Below are positions 36,946 through 45,750 of a DNA stretch of 64,000 nucleotides, piece by piece. Within the stretch, counting starts at the first letter, position 1. Every line of letters starts with the position of its first letter. Position numbers and translations under genes: made by a program. Source of the DNA: Reinekea sp. G2M2-21 (GTDB lineage: Bacteria > Pseudomonadota > Gammaproteobacteria > Pseudomonadales > Natronospirillaceae); contig NZ_JADPQG010000001.1 of the NCBI RefSeq assembly GCF_015687175.1, positions 248,001-312,000 of the forward strand, given 5' to 3'. Under the pieces are notes generated by a model. It ran no database searches, had not been told where the DNA came from, and worked only from the letters and a program-made list of their open reading frames with translations.

Positions 36946-37797
36946 ATGCAAACGACACAATCCATGAAAATGGCCAACTTATATGTTGTGTCTACACCAA
37001 TTGGTAATCTGGGGGATATCACGGAAAGGGCAGTGCAAGTCTTGCACCAGGTGGATCTGATTTGCTGCGAGGATACCCGTCACAGCGCTCGACTGCTGGA
37101 AAATATCGGTTGTAAAAAGCCACTAATGTCGCTTCATGAGCACAATGAGCGGGATCGATCTTCGGTGATTGTCGAGAAATTGCGTGCGGGTCAAAGCATT
37201 GCGTTGGTGAGTGACGCCGGCACGCCACTTATATCTGATCCAGGCTATGTTTTAGTCAATGAAGTTATCGCTGCAGGACTTCGTGTTATTCCGGTCCCAG
37301 GTGCCAGTGCCGTAATTACGGCCTTGTCTGTGAGTGGGTTGCCAACAGATCGCTGGGTGTTCGAGGGGTTCTTGCCTCACAAGCAAGGAGCTCGGATCAA
37401 AGCCCTGGAGGCGGTTGCTGAAATGACTCAGACCCTGGTCTTTTATGAAAGTAGTCACCGCATTGAAGATTCGCTCGAGGATATGGTAAGCGTATTTGGA
37501 GGTCACCGTTCAGCTTGTGTTGCGCGCGAGTTGACCAAAACCTTTGAAACGGTGTTGAGGGGTGCCTTGGCAGATCTGGTCCTGCTGGTAAAAGAAGATT
37601 CTAATCAACGCAAGGGTGAATTCGTGGTGATGGTTGCTGGCGCTCAGAAAGCGAGTGGAGAGCAGGTTAATCCTGATATTCTGGCGTTGGCAAAAGAACT
37701 GAAACCCTTGCTGCCACCGAAAAAAGCAGCAGCTGTCATCGCTAACGTATATGGAGGGGCAAAGAAGAGTTATTACGAATTAATTTTATCTTTATGA
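36946..37797 (+). CDS. rsmI: 16S rRNA (cytidine-1402-2'-O)-methyltransferase
   Basis: RsmI methylates the 2'-OH of C1402 in the 16S rRNA decoding centre. The 283 residues show LYVVSTPIGNLGDITERA, ICCEDTRHSARLL, the ISDPG-like VSDAGTPLISDPGY, VIPVPGASAVITALSVSGLP and GFLPHKQGARIK, the tetrapyrrole-methylase fold of the family. The ATG at 36946 lies eight bases after AAGGG. Internal ATGs at residues 7 and 9 are alternatives. It is divergent from lpoA and precedes rnpB. Confidence 0.96.
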   Translation: MQTTQSMKMANLYVVSTPIGNLGDITERAVQVLHQVDLICCEDTRHSARLLENIGCKKPLMSLHEHNERDRSSVIVEKLRAGQSIALVSDAGTPLISDPGYVLVNEVIAAGLRVIPVPGASAVITALSVSGLPTDRWVFEGFLPHKQGARIKALEAVAEMTQTLVFYESSHRIEDSLEDMVSVFGGHRSACVARELTKTFETVLRGALADLVLLVKEDSNQRKGEFVVMVAGAQKASGEQVNPDILALAKELKPLLPPKKAAAVIANVYGGAKKSYYELILSL

Positions 37798-37841
37798 AAC
37801 AATTGCTTGCGTTATCGCTCATTTTCATTAATTTGCCGCAC

Positions 37842-38184
<343 letters not shown>

Positions 38185-38260
38185 ATCCTTTTTCTTATCG
38201 ATTTCATCTGTGTAATTCCAAAATATTCTAATACTTAATGTTTTACTTTAAGTGTCTGTC

Positions 38261-38313
38261 CTAACTTCGCATTTTAGGTTTGTTTTGCGAAGTTAGTGCT
38301 TGCTAACTTTGCA
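38261..38313. repeat. Three-copy half-site repeat upstream of mraZ
   Basis: CTAACTTCGCA (38261-38271), its exact inverse TGCGAAGTTAG (38286-38296) and a third copy CTAACTTTGCA (38303-38313) lie together. The last two make the dyad AAGTTAG-N6-CTAACTT (38290-38309). A close copy of this dyad occurs at 38454-38477, on the other side of the mraZ promoter. This looks like an operator for a dimeric regulator, which I cannot name. Confidence 0.7.
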
Positions 38314-38386
38314 AATCAAAATGTGACCCACTTCGTAACTCGCTGTTTTTTAAGGTTTTTTTAATTGCCTCGACGCTAGTGAATAC

Positions 38387-38415
38387 TTGCTTGTGGCGTA
38401 TGGTGGCTCTATAGT
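38387..38415 (+). promoter_or_regulatory. Candidate promoter of the division/cell-wall cluster
   Basis: TTGCTT (38387-38392), a 17-base spacer and TATAGT (38410-38415) make a plausible sigma-70 promoter with a start near 38422. It lies just before the MraZ boxes and about 80 bases before mraZ. Confidence 0.6.
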
Positions 38416-38424
38416 GTCGAATTG

Positions 38425-38449
38425 TGGGGAAAAGTGGGAGAGAGTGGTT
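38425..38449 (+). promoter_or_regulatory. mraZ: MraZ operator (TGGGN direct repeats)
   Basis: TGGGG, AAAAG, TGGGA, GAGAG and TGGTT give three TGG(G)N units with exact five-base spacers (10-base period). In E. coli MraZ represses its own operon by binding TGGGN repeats of this spacing. Here they cover the predicted transcription start. Confidence 0.75.
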
Positions 38450-38453
38450 TTCC

Positions 38454-38477
38454 TTGCGATGTTAGTGATTGCTAACT
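38454..38477. repeat. Second copy of the mraZ-flanking dyad
   Basis: The 24 bases starting TTGCGATGTTAGTG and ending TTGCTAACT differ at two positions from those at 38285-38308. The dyad core is GTTAG-N6-CTAAC (38461-38476). It lies in the mraZ leader, 25 bases before the start codon. The centres of the two dyads are 169 bases apart, close to 16 helical turns. Confidence 0.7.
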
Positions 38478-38501
38478 GAAATTTTGATTCTGGGGTTGGG
38501 A

Positions 38502-38978
38502 ATGTCTTTGAGCGATAACATCATGCTGCGCGGTGTTCACTCTTTAGCGTTAGATGCTAAAGGGCGAGTTGCTGTGCCCAGCCGTTATCGAGCAACTCTG
38601 GAGGCTGCTGCTGCGAATCAGTTGGTGGTCACGATTGATACAGAATCTAAGTGTCTTTTGATTTACCCGCTTCCCGAGTGGGAAGTGATTCAGGAAAAAA
38701 TATCTGCACTGTCCAGTTTTAATAAGGCGGCCCGACGCATACAGCGTCTTTTGATCGGTTATGCGACCGATGTTGAGATTGATGCCTCGGGTCGGTTGCT
38801 TATCTCAGGTCCACTGCGTGAATACGCTGAGTTGGACAAAAAGGTTGTTCTGTTAGGGCAGGGTAATAAATTTGAATTATGGTCGGAAACGTTGTGGGAA
38901 CAGGCCCGAGATGAGTATATCGCGGCTGCTGGCTCAGACGAATCCATGACCGAAGAGCTGGAGCAGATATCGTTATGA
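38502..38978 (+). CDS. mraZ: Division/cell wall cluster transcriptional repressor MraZ
   Basis: MraZ is a ring-forming DNA-binding protein related to AbrB that represses the dcw cluster. It has two SpoVT-AbrB-like halves: HSLALDAKGRVAVPSRYR and ATDVEIDASGRLLISGPLREYA. LLIYPLPEWEVI lies between them. I chose the ATG at 38502 (MSLSDNIMLRG) with GGGG six bases upstream; the ATG at 38523 (MLRGVHS) aligns with the E. coli start and is the alternative. The longer product has 158 residues. Its binding repeats lie at the promoter just upstream. The stop overlaps rsmH by four bases. Confidence 0.96.
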   Translation: MSLSDNIMLRGVHSLALDAKGRVAVPSRYRATLEAAAANQLVVTIDTESKCLLIYPLPEWEVIQEKISALSSFNKAARRIQRLLIGYATDVEIDASGRLLISGPLREYAELDKKVVLLGQGNKFELWSETLWEQARDEYIAAAGSDESMTEELEQISL

Positions 38979-39916
38979 CGCATCCGGAGAGCTCCTTGTT
39001 TTCGCATGAGACTGTGTTGCTGCATGAAACAGTTGATGGCGTGTTTTGCGGTGAAGGTATCTATGTTGATGGTACCTTTGGGCGTGGTGGGCACAGTAAG
39101 TTATTGCTGTCAAAGCTGGGTTCGGATTCACGTCTGTTGGTGATCGATAAAGACCCTCTTGCCATCGCGACCGCGAAAGCGCTGGCAGAGCAGGATTCCA
39201 GAGTGATTGTGGTGCAATCAGGCTTCGCCGATCTTGAAAATATAATTGCAGAGCGACAAATGCTTGGTCGGGTTGCGGGGGTGATGCTGGATTTAGGTGT
39301 GTCCTCTCCTCAGCTGGATGACGCTCGTCGCGGCTTTAGTTTTCAGGCGGATGGACCTCTGGACATGCGTATGAATCCGGATGCTGGGGTCAGTGCTGCA
39401 CAGTGGATAGCAAGCGTCCGGGAGGCTGATTTGGCGGATGTGCTTTTTCGTTACGGTGACGAGCATTTTAGTCGCCGTATTGCGCGAGCCATTGTTATCG
39501 CTCGACAGGAAGCGCCGATTGAAAGCACGTTGCAGTTGGCCGCCATTATCAAAAAGGCGCATCCGAAATGGGATCATAAAAAGCATCCGGCGACAAAGTC
39601 ATTTCAGGCAATTCGAATTTTTATAAACGGGGAGCTGGATGAGCTGGACAAGGTACTCGCTGCTTCGTTGCCAGTGCTGAGAACGGGCGGTCGTATTGCT
39701 GTGATCTCGTTTCACAGTTTGGAGGATCGCGCGGTGAAACAATTTATTAAGTTGCAGTCATCCGGCCCGGAATTGCCACCTGGACTGCCGATTCAGGACG
39801 CTGATATACAGAAAAACATGAAGCCGGTAGGTAAAGCCATAAAAGCAAGTAAGGCTGAGATTGACGTTAATGTTCGCTCCCGATCTGCTGTGTTGAGAGT
39901 GGCAGAAAAGTTGTAA
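38975..39916 (+). CDS. rsmH: 16S rRNA (cytosine-1402-N4)-methyltransferase
   Basis: RsmH (MraW) methylates N4 of C1402 in 16S rRNA, the same nucleotide modified by RsmI, encoded 1.2 kb upstream. The 313 residues show VDGTFGRGGHSKLLLSKL, VIDKDPLAIATAKALA, GVMLDLGVSSPQLDDARRGFSFQADGPLDMRM, FRYGDEHFSRRIARAIV, KSFQAIRIFINGELDEL and AVISFHSLEDRAVKQF. It overlaps mraZ by four bases and ftsL by one. Confidence 0.97.
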   Translation: MTHPESSLFSHETVLLHETVDGVFCGEGIYVDGTFGRGGHSKLLLSKLGSDSRLLVIDKDPLAIATAKALAEQDSRVIVVQSGFADLENIIAERQMLGRVAGVMLDLGVSSPQLDDARRGFSFQADGPLDMRMNPDAGVSAAQWIASVREADLADVLFRYGDEHFSRRIARAIVIARQEAPIESTLQLAAIIKKAHPKWDHKKHPATKSFQAIRIFINGELDELDKVLAASLPVLRTGGRIAVISFHSLEDRAVKQFIKLQSSGPELPPGLPIQDADIQKNMKPVGKAIKASKAEIDVNVRSRSAVLRVAEKL

Positions 39917-40212
39917 TGCGGAAAATTTCTCCGGCTGCATGGCTGTTGTTGGGTTTTGAGGTTGTGGTTGTATTGGGAACAACCTTTGGGATTGTGTCTG
40001 TGACCTATCAGTCGAGGTTGCAATTTGCCTTACTGGAGAATTTGAGACGAGAGCAGCAGGCCTTGCAGGAAGAGTGGGGGCGGTTGCTGTTAGAAGAAAG
40101 TGCCTTTTCATCGCCTTCCCGAGTGGAGCGGGTTGCTCGTGAACAGTTAGGTATGGTGTTGCCGGAATCTGTTGATATGAAAACATTGGAATCAGGAACA
40201 AAGAGTAAATAA
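39916..40212 (+). CDS. ftsL: Cell division protein FtsL
   Basis: FtsL is a small bitopic membrane protein that forms the FtsQLB complex and activates FtsWI. The 98 residues have a short cytosolic N-terminus, one membrane helix (WLLLGFEVVVVLGTTFGIVSV, about 9-29) and a periplasmic coiled coil (LLENLRREQQALQEEW). The tail SPSRVERVAREQLGMVLPE is the usual FtsL C-terminal motif. Its place between rsmH and ftsI is the standard one. Confidence 0.95.
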   Translation: MRKISPAAWLLLGFEVVVVLGTTFGIVSVTYQSRLQFALLENLRREQQALQEEWGRLLLEESAFSSPSRVERVAREQLGMVLPESVDMKTLESGTKSK

Positions 40213-40216
40213 ATAC

Positions 40217-41887
40217 ATGGTGCATTCGCGTTGGAGATTCATAACAGTGCAAATCGGTTTGCTGATTCTATTGTCAGTGACTGTGTGGCGCGTTGTGTTC
40301 TTGCAGGTAATGCAGAAAGACTTTTTGATCAGTGAAGGAACGTCACGCTGGCAGCGGATTGAAGTCGTTAATGCTCCGCGAGGAATGTTGAAGGATCGAT
40401 ACGGTGAGCCAATGGCCGTCAGTACGCCTGTCGTTTCAATATGGGCAGACCCTCGTGAAATTAAGGGCGATGATATTGCTCAGCTGGCTGTTGCGGCAGG
40501 CGTGAATGCTAAGACTTTGCATGCACGAGCACAGCAGCATCGGGCGTTTATGTATGTTCGACGCCATATGACTCCTGATCAGGCTCAAGTGATTCTGGAT
40601 ATGAATTTTCCAGGTGTCTATGCACAGCGTGAATACAAGCGGTATTACCCCGCCGGTGAGGTTGCTTCTCATGTGGTTGGATTTACCGACGTCGATGACC
40701 GAGGTCAGGAAGGTTTGGAATTGGCTTTTGAAAGTTTGTTGTCGTCTGAATCCGGTAAAAAAGAAGTGATCCGCGATTTGCTCGGCCGTTCTGTACGCGA
40801 CGTCGGTGAATTGTTGGCTGCGCACCCTGGCGATGATTTACAGTTAACACTCGATTTGCGTTTGCAGTATCTGGCCTACCGAGAATTGAAACAGGCGATT
40901 GTATCCACTGGGGCAAAATCTGGCTCTGTGGTCATTATGGATGTGAGATCAGGTGATGTTCTTGCGATGGTTAATCAGCCAGGCTACAACCCAAATGATC
41001 GGTCAACATTGAAACCGAAAGCCCTGAGGAATCGCGCAATTACCGATTTAATTGAGCCAGGTTCTGTCATGAAACCAATTACGATGGCTATCGCGCTCGA
41101 CGCCGGTGTTGTTTCTGTCAACAGCCAAATAAATACCAGCCCGGGCTACACCCGCTTAGGGAAATTCTCAATTCGGGATTTCAAAGACTACGGTGTGTTG
41201 ACAGCAACACAGATAATTCAGAAGTCGAGCAATGTTGGGATCGTGAAAGTATCTCAAGACATAGACAAAAACTTTTTTTGGGAACACCTATACGGTTTTG
41301 GGCTTGGCGAAACAACCAGTCTTGGTTATCCCGGAGAAGCAAGTGGTTCGCTGCCAAACCCTATGCGTTGGGATCAAGTTACACAAGGCGCTTTGGCGTA
41401 TGGCTACGGATTGGCGGTAACGCCTTTGCATTTAGCACAGGCCTTTGCGACGTTGGCGAATGACGGCAAGCGGGTCAATGCGCGACTTATCCAGGGGGTG
41501 TCCTCTGCGGCGTCTGGTCAACAGGTTGTATCTGCAAGTTCTGCAAGGGCTGTCGTTAAAATGATGCAAACGGTCGTTGAACCTGGTGGAACCGCGAGTC
41601 GTGCGAAACTCGACTGGTACAGCGTCGCAGGTAAGACTGGAACCAGCCACAAAGTTGGTGCAGCAGGTTATGAAGACGCAAAATACAACGCGTCATTTGT
41701 TGGAATTACACCTGCCAACAACCCTGAAATCGTCACGGTAGTTGTCATTAATGAGCCACCTGAAGATGCGTATTTTGGAGGTGAGGTGCCCGCGACCGTG
41801 TTTAAGGGGATTATGCAGCAAGCATTGCCTTTACTGGACATTCAACCGGATTTGTCGCCCTTGATAGCACAGGGAGGGGCATCATGA
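40217..41887 (+). CDS. ftsI: Septal peptidoglycan transpeptidase FtsI (PBP3)
   Basis: FtsI cross-links septal peptidoglycan with the FtsW polymerase. The 556 residues have one N-terminal membrane helix (QIGLLILLSVTVWRVVFLQV), a pedestal domain starting NAPRGMLKDRYGEPMAVS, and the transpeptidase domain. The transpeptidase holds the active-site S-x-x-K in EPGSVMKPIT, SSN in IQKSSNVGIV and KTG in VAGKTGTSH. It starts four bases after ftsL and overlaps murE by four. It is the beta-lactam target. Confidence 0.97.
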   Translation: MVHSRWRFITVQIGLLILLSVTVWRVVFLQVMQKDFLISEGTSRWQRIEVVNAPRGMLKDRYGEPMAVSTPVVSIWADPREIKGDDIAQLAVAAGVNAKTLHARAQQHRAFMYVRRHMTPDQAQVILDMNFPGVYAQREYKRYYPAGEVASHVVGFTDVDDRGQEGLELAFESLLSSESGKKEVIRDLLGRSVRDVGELLAAHPGDDLQLTLDLRLQYLAYRELKQAIVSTGAKSGSVVIMDVRSGDVLAMVNQPGYNPNDRSTLKPKALRNRAITDLIEPGSVMKPITMAIALDAGVVSVNSQINTSPGYTRLGKFSIRDFKDYGVLTATQIIQKSSNVGIVKVSQDIDKNFFWEHLYGFGLGETTSLGYPGEASGSLPNPMRWDQVTQGALAYGYGLAVTPLHLAQAFATLANDGKRVNARLIQGVSSAASGQQVVSASSARAVVKMMQTVVEPGGTASRAKLDWYSVAGKTGTSHKVGAAGYEDAKYNASFVGITPANNPEIVTVVVINEPPEDAYFGGEVPATVFKGIMQQALPLLDIQPDLSPLIAQGGAS

Positions 41888-43335
41888 TTTCACTGATGGA
41901 TTGGCTGCCGACTCATCCTGAGTTGGCTGGCATAAAAGCCATTGACATTACTTTAGATAGTCGTGAAGTGACTCGGGGCTCTATCTTCATAGCCTTGAAA
42001 GGCTATTCGGTCGACGGTCATGATTTTATTGAATCTGCGTTAGCAAACGGCGCTGTTGCTGTTCTGTGTGAGCGTCCAGTGAACGTTGCCAACACTGTTG
42101 TACCGATCTGCGTTATTGAAAATTTAAAAGAGGCATTGGGTGGGTTGGCACACCGCTTTTATGGTGCTGTATCTCAGCAACTGAAAGTCATTGGTATCAC
42201 CGGAACCAACGGTAAGACGTCTACCTGTCAGTATATCGCGCAGTCCCTGGACTTTCTCGGTAAACGTTGCGGCATTATTGGCACGAATGGGCAAGGGTTG
42301 TGGGGTCAACTGACCGAAACATTGAACACTACACCAGACGTGATTCGATTGCATTCTGAGTTGGCCAGACAAAAATTACAGGGTGCTGAATATTGCGCGA
42401 TGGAAGTTTCCTCGCATGGTCTCGATCAAGGCCGAGTGGATGGTATTCGATTTTCCAGTGCTGTGTTCACTAATCTGTCGCGTGATCATCTTGATTATCA
42501 TGCAACTATGGAAGCTTATGGGGCAGCAAAGTGGAAGCTGATGCGCTGGCCTGAGTTGCGTAACGCCATTGTGAATGTCGATGATGAATGGGTTGTTCAG
42601 CACTTGGACTCGATTGTGGCCGAACGCACCATTACTTATAGCGTCGAAAAAAGTGCCGATGTGATGGCAACAAACATTCGTTGTCATCAAGCAGGGATAG
42701 ATGCGACAGTGAAAACGTTTCAAGGTGACATTGAAATGAACTTGCGTTTACTGGGGCGATTCAATTTAAGCAATGCTTTAGCCGCATTTTCGGTATTGCT
42801 CGCCGAAGGTATTCCTTTAAATACCGCCGCCCGAATCATTTCCAATTGCAGTCCGGTCAAAGGCCGTATGGAGACATTGCGCTCCAAATATTCACCGACG
42901 GTCGTGATTGACTATGCCCATACGCCGGATGCCCTTAAAAAAGCGTTATTGGCGTGTCGTGAGCATGTCAGTGGACGCCTGGGTGTCGTATTTGGTTGTG
43001 GTGGTGATCGGGACGGTGGTAAGCGACCTGAAATGGCTGCGATTGCAGAAGAGTTTGCTGATTTTGTCGTTGTGACGGATGACAACCCGCGTACGGAGTC
43101 GTCTGAAAAAATTATTGATGATATTTGCAAAGGCTTCTCTGCATGTTCTAACTACACCGTTATTAATGATAGGCATCAGGCCATTGTGCATACCCTTAGC
43201 CAAAACTCTCCCGCGGATGTGGTGTTGATCGCTGGAAAAGGCCACGAAAGCTATCAGGAAATTAAAGGTGTTCGTCACCCATTTTCCGATCAGGATACGG
43301 TACTGAATTGGCAGGAGGCTCAAGATGTGGACTAG
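41884..43335 (+). CDS. murE: UDP-MurNAc-L-Ala-D-Glu--2,6-diaminopimelate ligase
   Basis: MurE adds the third amino acid to the peptidoglycan precursor. The 483 residues show DSREVTRGSIFIALKG, the ATP loop GITGTNGKTSTCQYIAQSL, NTTPDVIRLH, MEVSSHGLDQGRVDGI and FTNLSRDHLDYHATME. The C-terminal VVIDYAHTPDALKKAL, VFGCGGDRDGGKRPEMA and VVTDDNPRTE follow. The DNPR motif marks specificity for meso-diaminopimelate over lysine. It overlaps ftsI by four bases and murF by eleven. Confidence 0.97.
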   Translation: MISLMDWLPTHPELAGIKAIDITLDSREVTRGSIFIALKGYSVDGHDFIESALANGAVAVLCERPVNVANTVVPICVIENLKEALGGLAHRFYGAVSQQLKVIGITGTNGKTSTCQYIAQSLDFLGKRCGIIGTNGQGLWGQLTETLNTTPDVIRLHSELARQKLQGAEYCAMEVSSHGLDQGRVDGIRFSSAVFTNLSRDHLDYHATMEAYGAAKWKLMRWPELRNAIVNVDDEWVVQHLDSIVAERTITYSVEKSADVMATNIRCHQAGIDATVKTFQGDIEMNLRLLGRFNLSNALAAFSVLLAEGIPLNTAARIISNCSPVKGRMETLRSKYSPTVVIDYAHTPDALKKALLACREHVSGRLGVVFGCGGDRDGGKRPEMAAIAEEFADFVVVTDDNPRTESSEKIIDDICKGFSACSNYTVINDRHQAIVHTLSQNSPADVVLIAGKGHESYQEIKGVRHPFSDQDTVLNWQEAQDVD

Positions 43336-44668
43336 CCCTTTATTGAGTGAGTGGTCAGCAAAATGTCAGGGTGTCGTTGTTGGTGGTGATATTGAAATTA
43401 CTAATATCTCAACAGACACGCGCACGTTGGCGGAAGGTGATGCTTATGTTGCGTTAGTTGGTGAGTTTTTCGATGGTCATCATTACGTCAATACGGCTAT
43501 CAACAAAGGCGCCAGTGTACTGATCGTTGAGCATGAGCAAGAGAATTGTTCGCTACCGCAACTGGTTGTCGCGGATACCAAAAAAGCCCTGGGTTATCTG
43601 GCCTTGTTGCTGCGCGACCGTTTTCAGGGGCAGGTGGTTGCGTTAACAGGTTCGGCGGGCAAAACGTCGACCCGTGCAATGTTACAACACATATTTGCAT
43701 TGCAACCGGGGCTGCTGGCAACTGATGGTAATTTTAATAATGACATTGGTGTGCCTAAAACTTGGTTCCGCTTATCCGAAAAGCACCAGCGTGTGCTACT
43801 GGAATTTGGTGCCAATGCCCAAGGTGAAATCGAATGGTTGGGGTCGATCTCTAAACCCCATATCAGCTTGCTATTGAATGCCGGTTCCGCTCATGTACAA
43901 GGCTTCGGCGGTGTTGAAGGAGTGCGGCTCGGTAAAGGCGAAATTATTGATACGACTGAATCCGAAGGCGGCGTTGTTCTTAATCAAGATGATCCGGCGT
44001 TTAACAGCTGGTTGAAACGTGCAGGTGATCGCAAAGTTATCAGTTTTGGTAAGCATACGGATGCGGATGTTTGTTTGTTATCGTTTAAAAACAGTGCATC
44101 TGGAAGTGAGTTTACCTTAAGTCTGCCTGATGGCGATATTTCTGTCTCCTGGTCCATGTTGGGCAAACACATGGCGCTTAATGCCGCTGCCGCTGCTGCG
44201 ACTGCGTGGCTCGCTGGGGTTTCCGGGCTGGATATCGCACAAGGCCTAAGCGAGATGAGTCCGGAGCCTGGCCGAATGGAGCCTGTGGAATCCAATTTTG
44301 GCGGTGCTCTAATACACGACGCCTATAACGCAAATCCGGAGTCGTTTCGTGCCGCAATTGATGTGTTGGCCGATATCGGTGGTGACACTCTACTCATTGC
44401 TGGGGATATGGCCGAACTGGGTGATGAATCCGAACAAATGCATCGTGATGTGGGGTTGTACGCCCGAGGAAAGATTAAAAATGTTTGGACTGTCGGTGAG
44501 CGTTCGGAACAAATAGCCGAAGCCTTTGGTGGTCATCATTTTCAAACTATTGGAGATTTGCTGTCGTTGTTGCCAGCAAAATTAGAAACAGAAACTGCCG
44601 TACTGGTAAAAGGATCTCGAAGTTCTGGCATGGAGCGCGTTATTGAAGCGCTGAGAAGGAAAGACTGA
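43325..44668 (+). CDS. murF: UDP-MurNAc-tripeptide--D-Ala-D-Ala ligase
   Basis: MurF adds D-Ala-D-Ala to complete the UDP-MurNAc pentapeptide. The 447 residues show [28 protein letters not shown], the ATP loop [35 protein letters not shown] and [31 protein letters not shown] and [14 protein letters not shown] follow. In LTGSAGKT an Ala replaces the usual Asn of the GxxGKT/S motif, within family variation. Its substrate D-Ala-D-Ala comes from a Ddl encoded elsewhere. Confidence 0.96.
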   Translation: MWTSPLLSEWSAKCQGVVVGGDIEITNISTDTRTLAEGDAYVALVGEFFDGHHYVNTAINKGASVLIVEHEQENCSLPQLVVADTKKALGYLALLLRDRFQGQVVALTGSAGKTSTRAMLQHIFALQPGLLATDGNFNNDIGVPKTWFRLSEKHQRVLLEFGANAQGEIEWLGSISKPHISLLLNAGSAHVQGFGGVEGVRLGKGEIIDTTESEGGVVLNQDDPAFNSWLKRAGDRKVISFGKHTDADVCLLSFKNSASGSEFTLSLPDGDISVSWSMLGKHMALNAAAAAATAWLAGVSGLDIAQGLSEMSPEPGRMEPVESNFGGALIHDAYNANPESFRAAIDVLADIGGDTLLIAGDMAELGDESEQMHRDVGLYARGKIKNVWTVGERSEQIAEAFGGHHFQTIGDLLSLLPAKLETETAVLVKGSRSSGMERVIEALRRKD

Positions 44669-45750
44669 TGTTTGTCTGGTTAACGCCATTTCTAGAACAG
44701 TACGATGCAGGCTTTAGTGTGCTGCAATACTTAACACTGCGCGCTATTTTTGGTGTTCTGACTGCGTTGGGTGTTTCGCTGTTATTCGGACCAAAACTGA
44801 TTCGCATGTTAAAGCGACATCAGATTGGACAATCGATTCGACATGACGGTCCTCAAAGTCATTTGACGAAAGCTGGCACACCAACCATGGGTGGTGCGTT
44901 GATTTTAATTTCCGTCATTTCGTCAGCGTTGCTTTGGTCAGACCTTAACAATCGTTATGTTTGGATAACATTGTTAGTCACTGCTGGTTTTGGCGGTATT
45001 GGATGGGTAGATGACTATCGCAAAGTTGTACAGAAAAATAGTAAAGGTCTCTCTGCTAAGTCCAAATATTTTTGGCAATCCCTGATCGGAATGGCAGCTG
45101 CCGTTGCATTGTACAGTTCGGCAGTGACAGGCACGGAAACAACTTTGTTTATTCCTTTCTTCAAGGATGTCGCGTTGCCCTTAGGCTTAGCTTTTATTGC
45201 ACTGACCTATTTTGTGATTGTTGGTACCTCTAACGCCGTCAATCTGACGGATGGATTGGACGGGCTCGCCATTTTGCCAACAGTATTGGTAGGTGGAGCA
45301 CTGGGCGTTTTTGCTTATGTCACCGGGAACTCTGTTTATTCAGATTACCTGCAAATTCCTTATGTTGCAGGCGCAGGCGAGTTGATTGTCTTTTGTGCAG
45401 CGTTGGTGGGGGCTGGTTTAGGGTTTTTATGGTTTAACACATATCCGGCCCAGGTTTTCATGGGCGATGTTGGTTCTTTGGCGTTGGGTGCAGCGCTCGG
45501 TGTAATGGCCGTTATTGTTCGTCAAGAGTTGGTGCTATTTATTATGGGTGGTGTGTTCGTGGCGGAAACCGTGTCCGTCATTTTGCAAGTCGCATCATAC
45601 AAATTAACTGGGCGCCGAATTTTCCGAATGGCGCCTTTGCATCACCACTATGAGTTGAAAGGTTGGCCGGAGCCGCGGGTTATTGTTCGATTCTGGATTA
45701 TTACCGTAATTCTGGTTCTTATTGGTTTGTCTACGTTGAAGATTCGCTAA
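44668..45750 (+). CDS. mraY: Phospho-N-acetylmuramoyl-pentapeptide-transferase
   Basis: MraY transfers phospho-MurNAc-pentapeptide to undecaprenyl phosphate in the inner membrane, forming lipid I. The 360 residues have about ten membrane helices and the family motifs [28 protein letters not shown] with the metal-binding aspartates, [19 protein letters not shown], and [25 protein letters not shown]. It starts at the last base of murF and ends at the first base of the murD start codon. Confidence 0.98.
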   Translation: MFVWLTPFLEQYDAGFSVLQYLTLRAIFGVLTALGVSLLFGPKLIRMLKRHQIGQSIRHDGPQSHLTKAGTPTMGGALILISVISSALLWSDLNNRYVWITLLVTAGFGGIGWVDDYRKVVQKNSKGLSAKSKYFWQSLIGMAAAVALYSSAVTGTETTLFIPFFKDVALPLGLAFIALTYFVIVGTSNAVNLTDGLDGLAILPTVLVGGALGVFAYVTGNSVYSDYLQIPYVAGAGELIVFCAALVGAGLGFLWFNTYPAQVFMGDVGSLALGAALGVMAVIVRQELVLFIMGGVFVAETVSVILQVASYKLTGRRIFRMAPLHHHYELKGWPEPRVIVRFWIITVILVLIGLSTLKIR

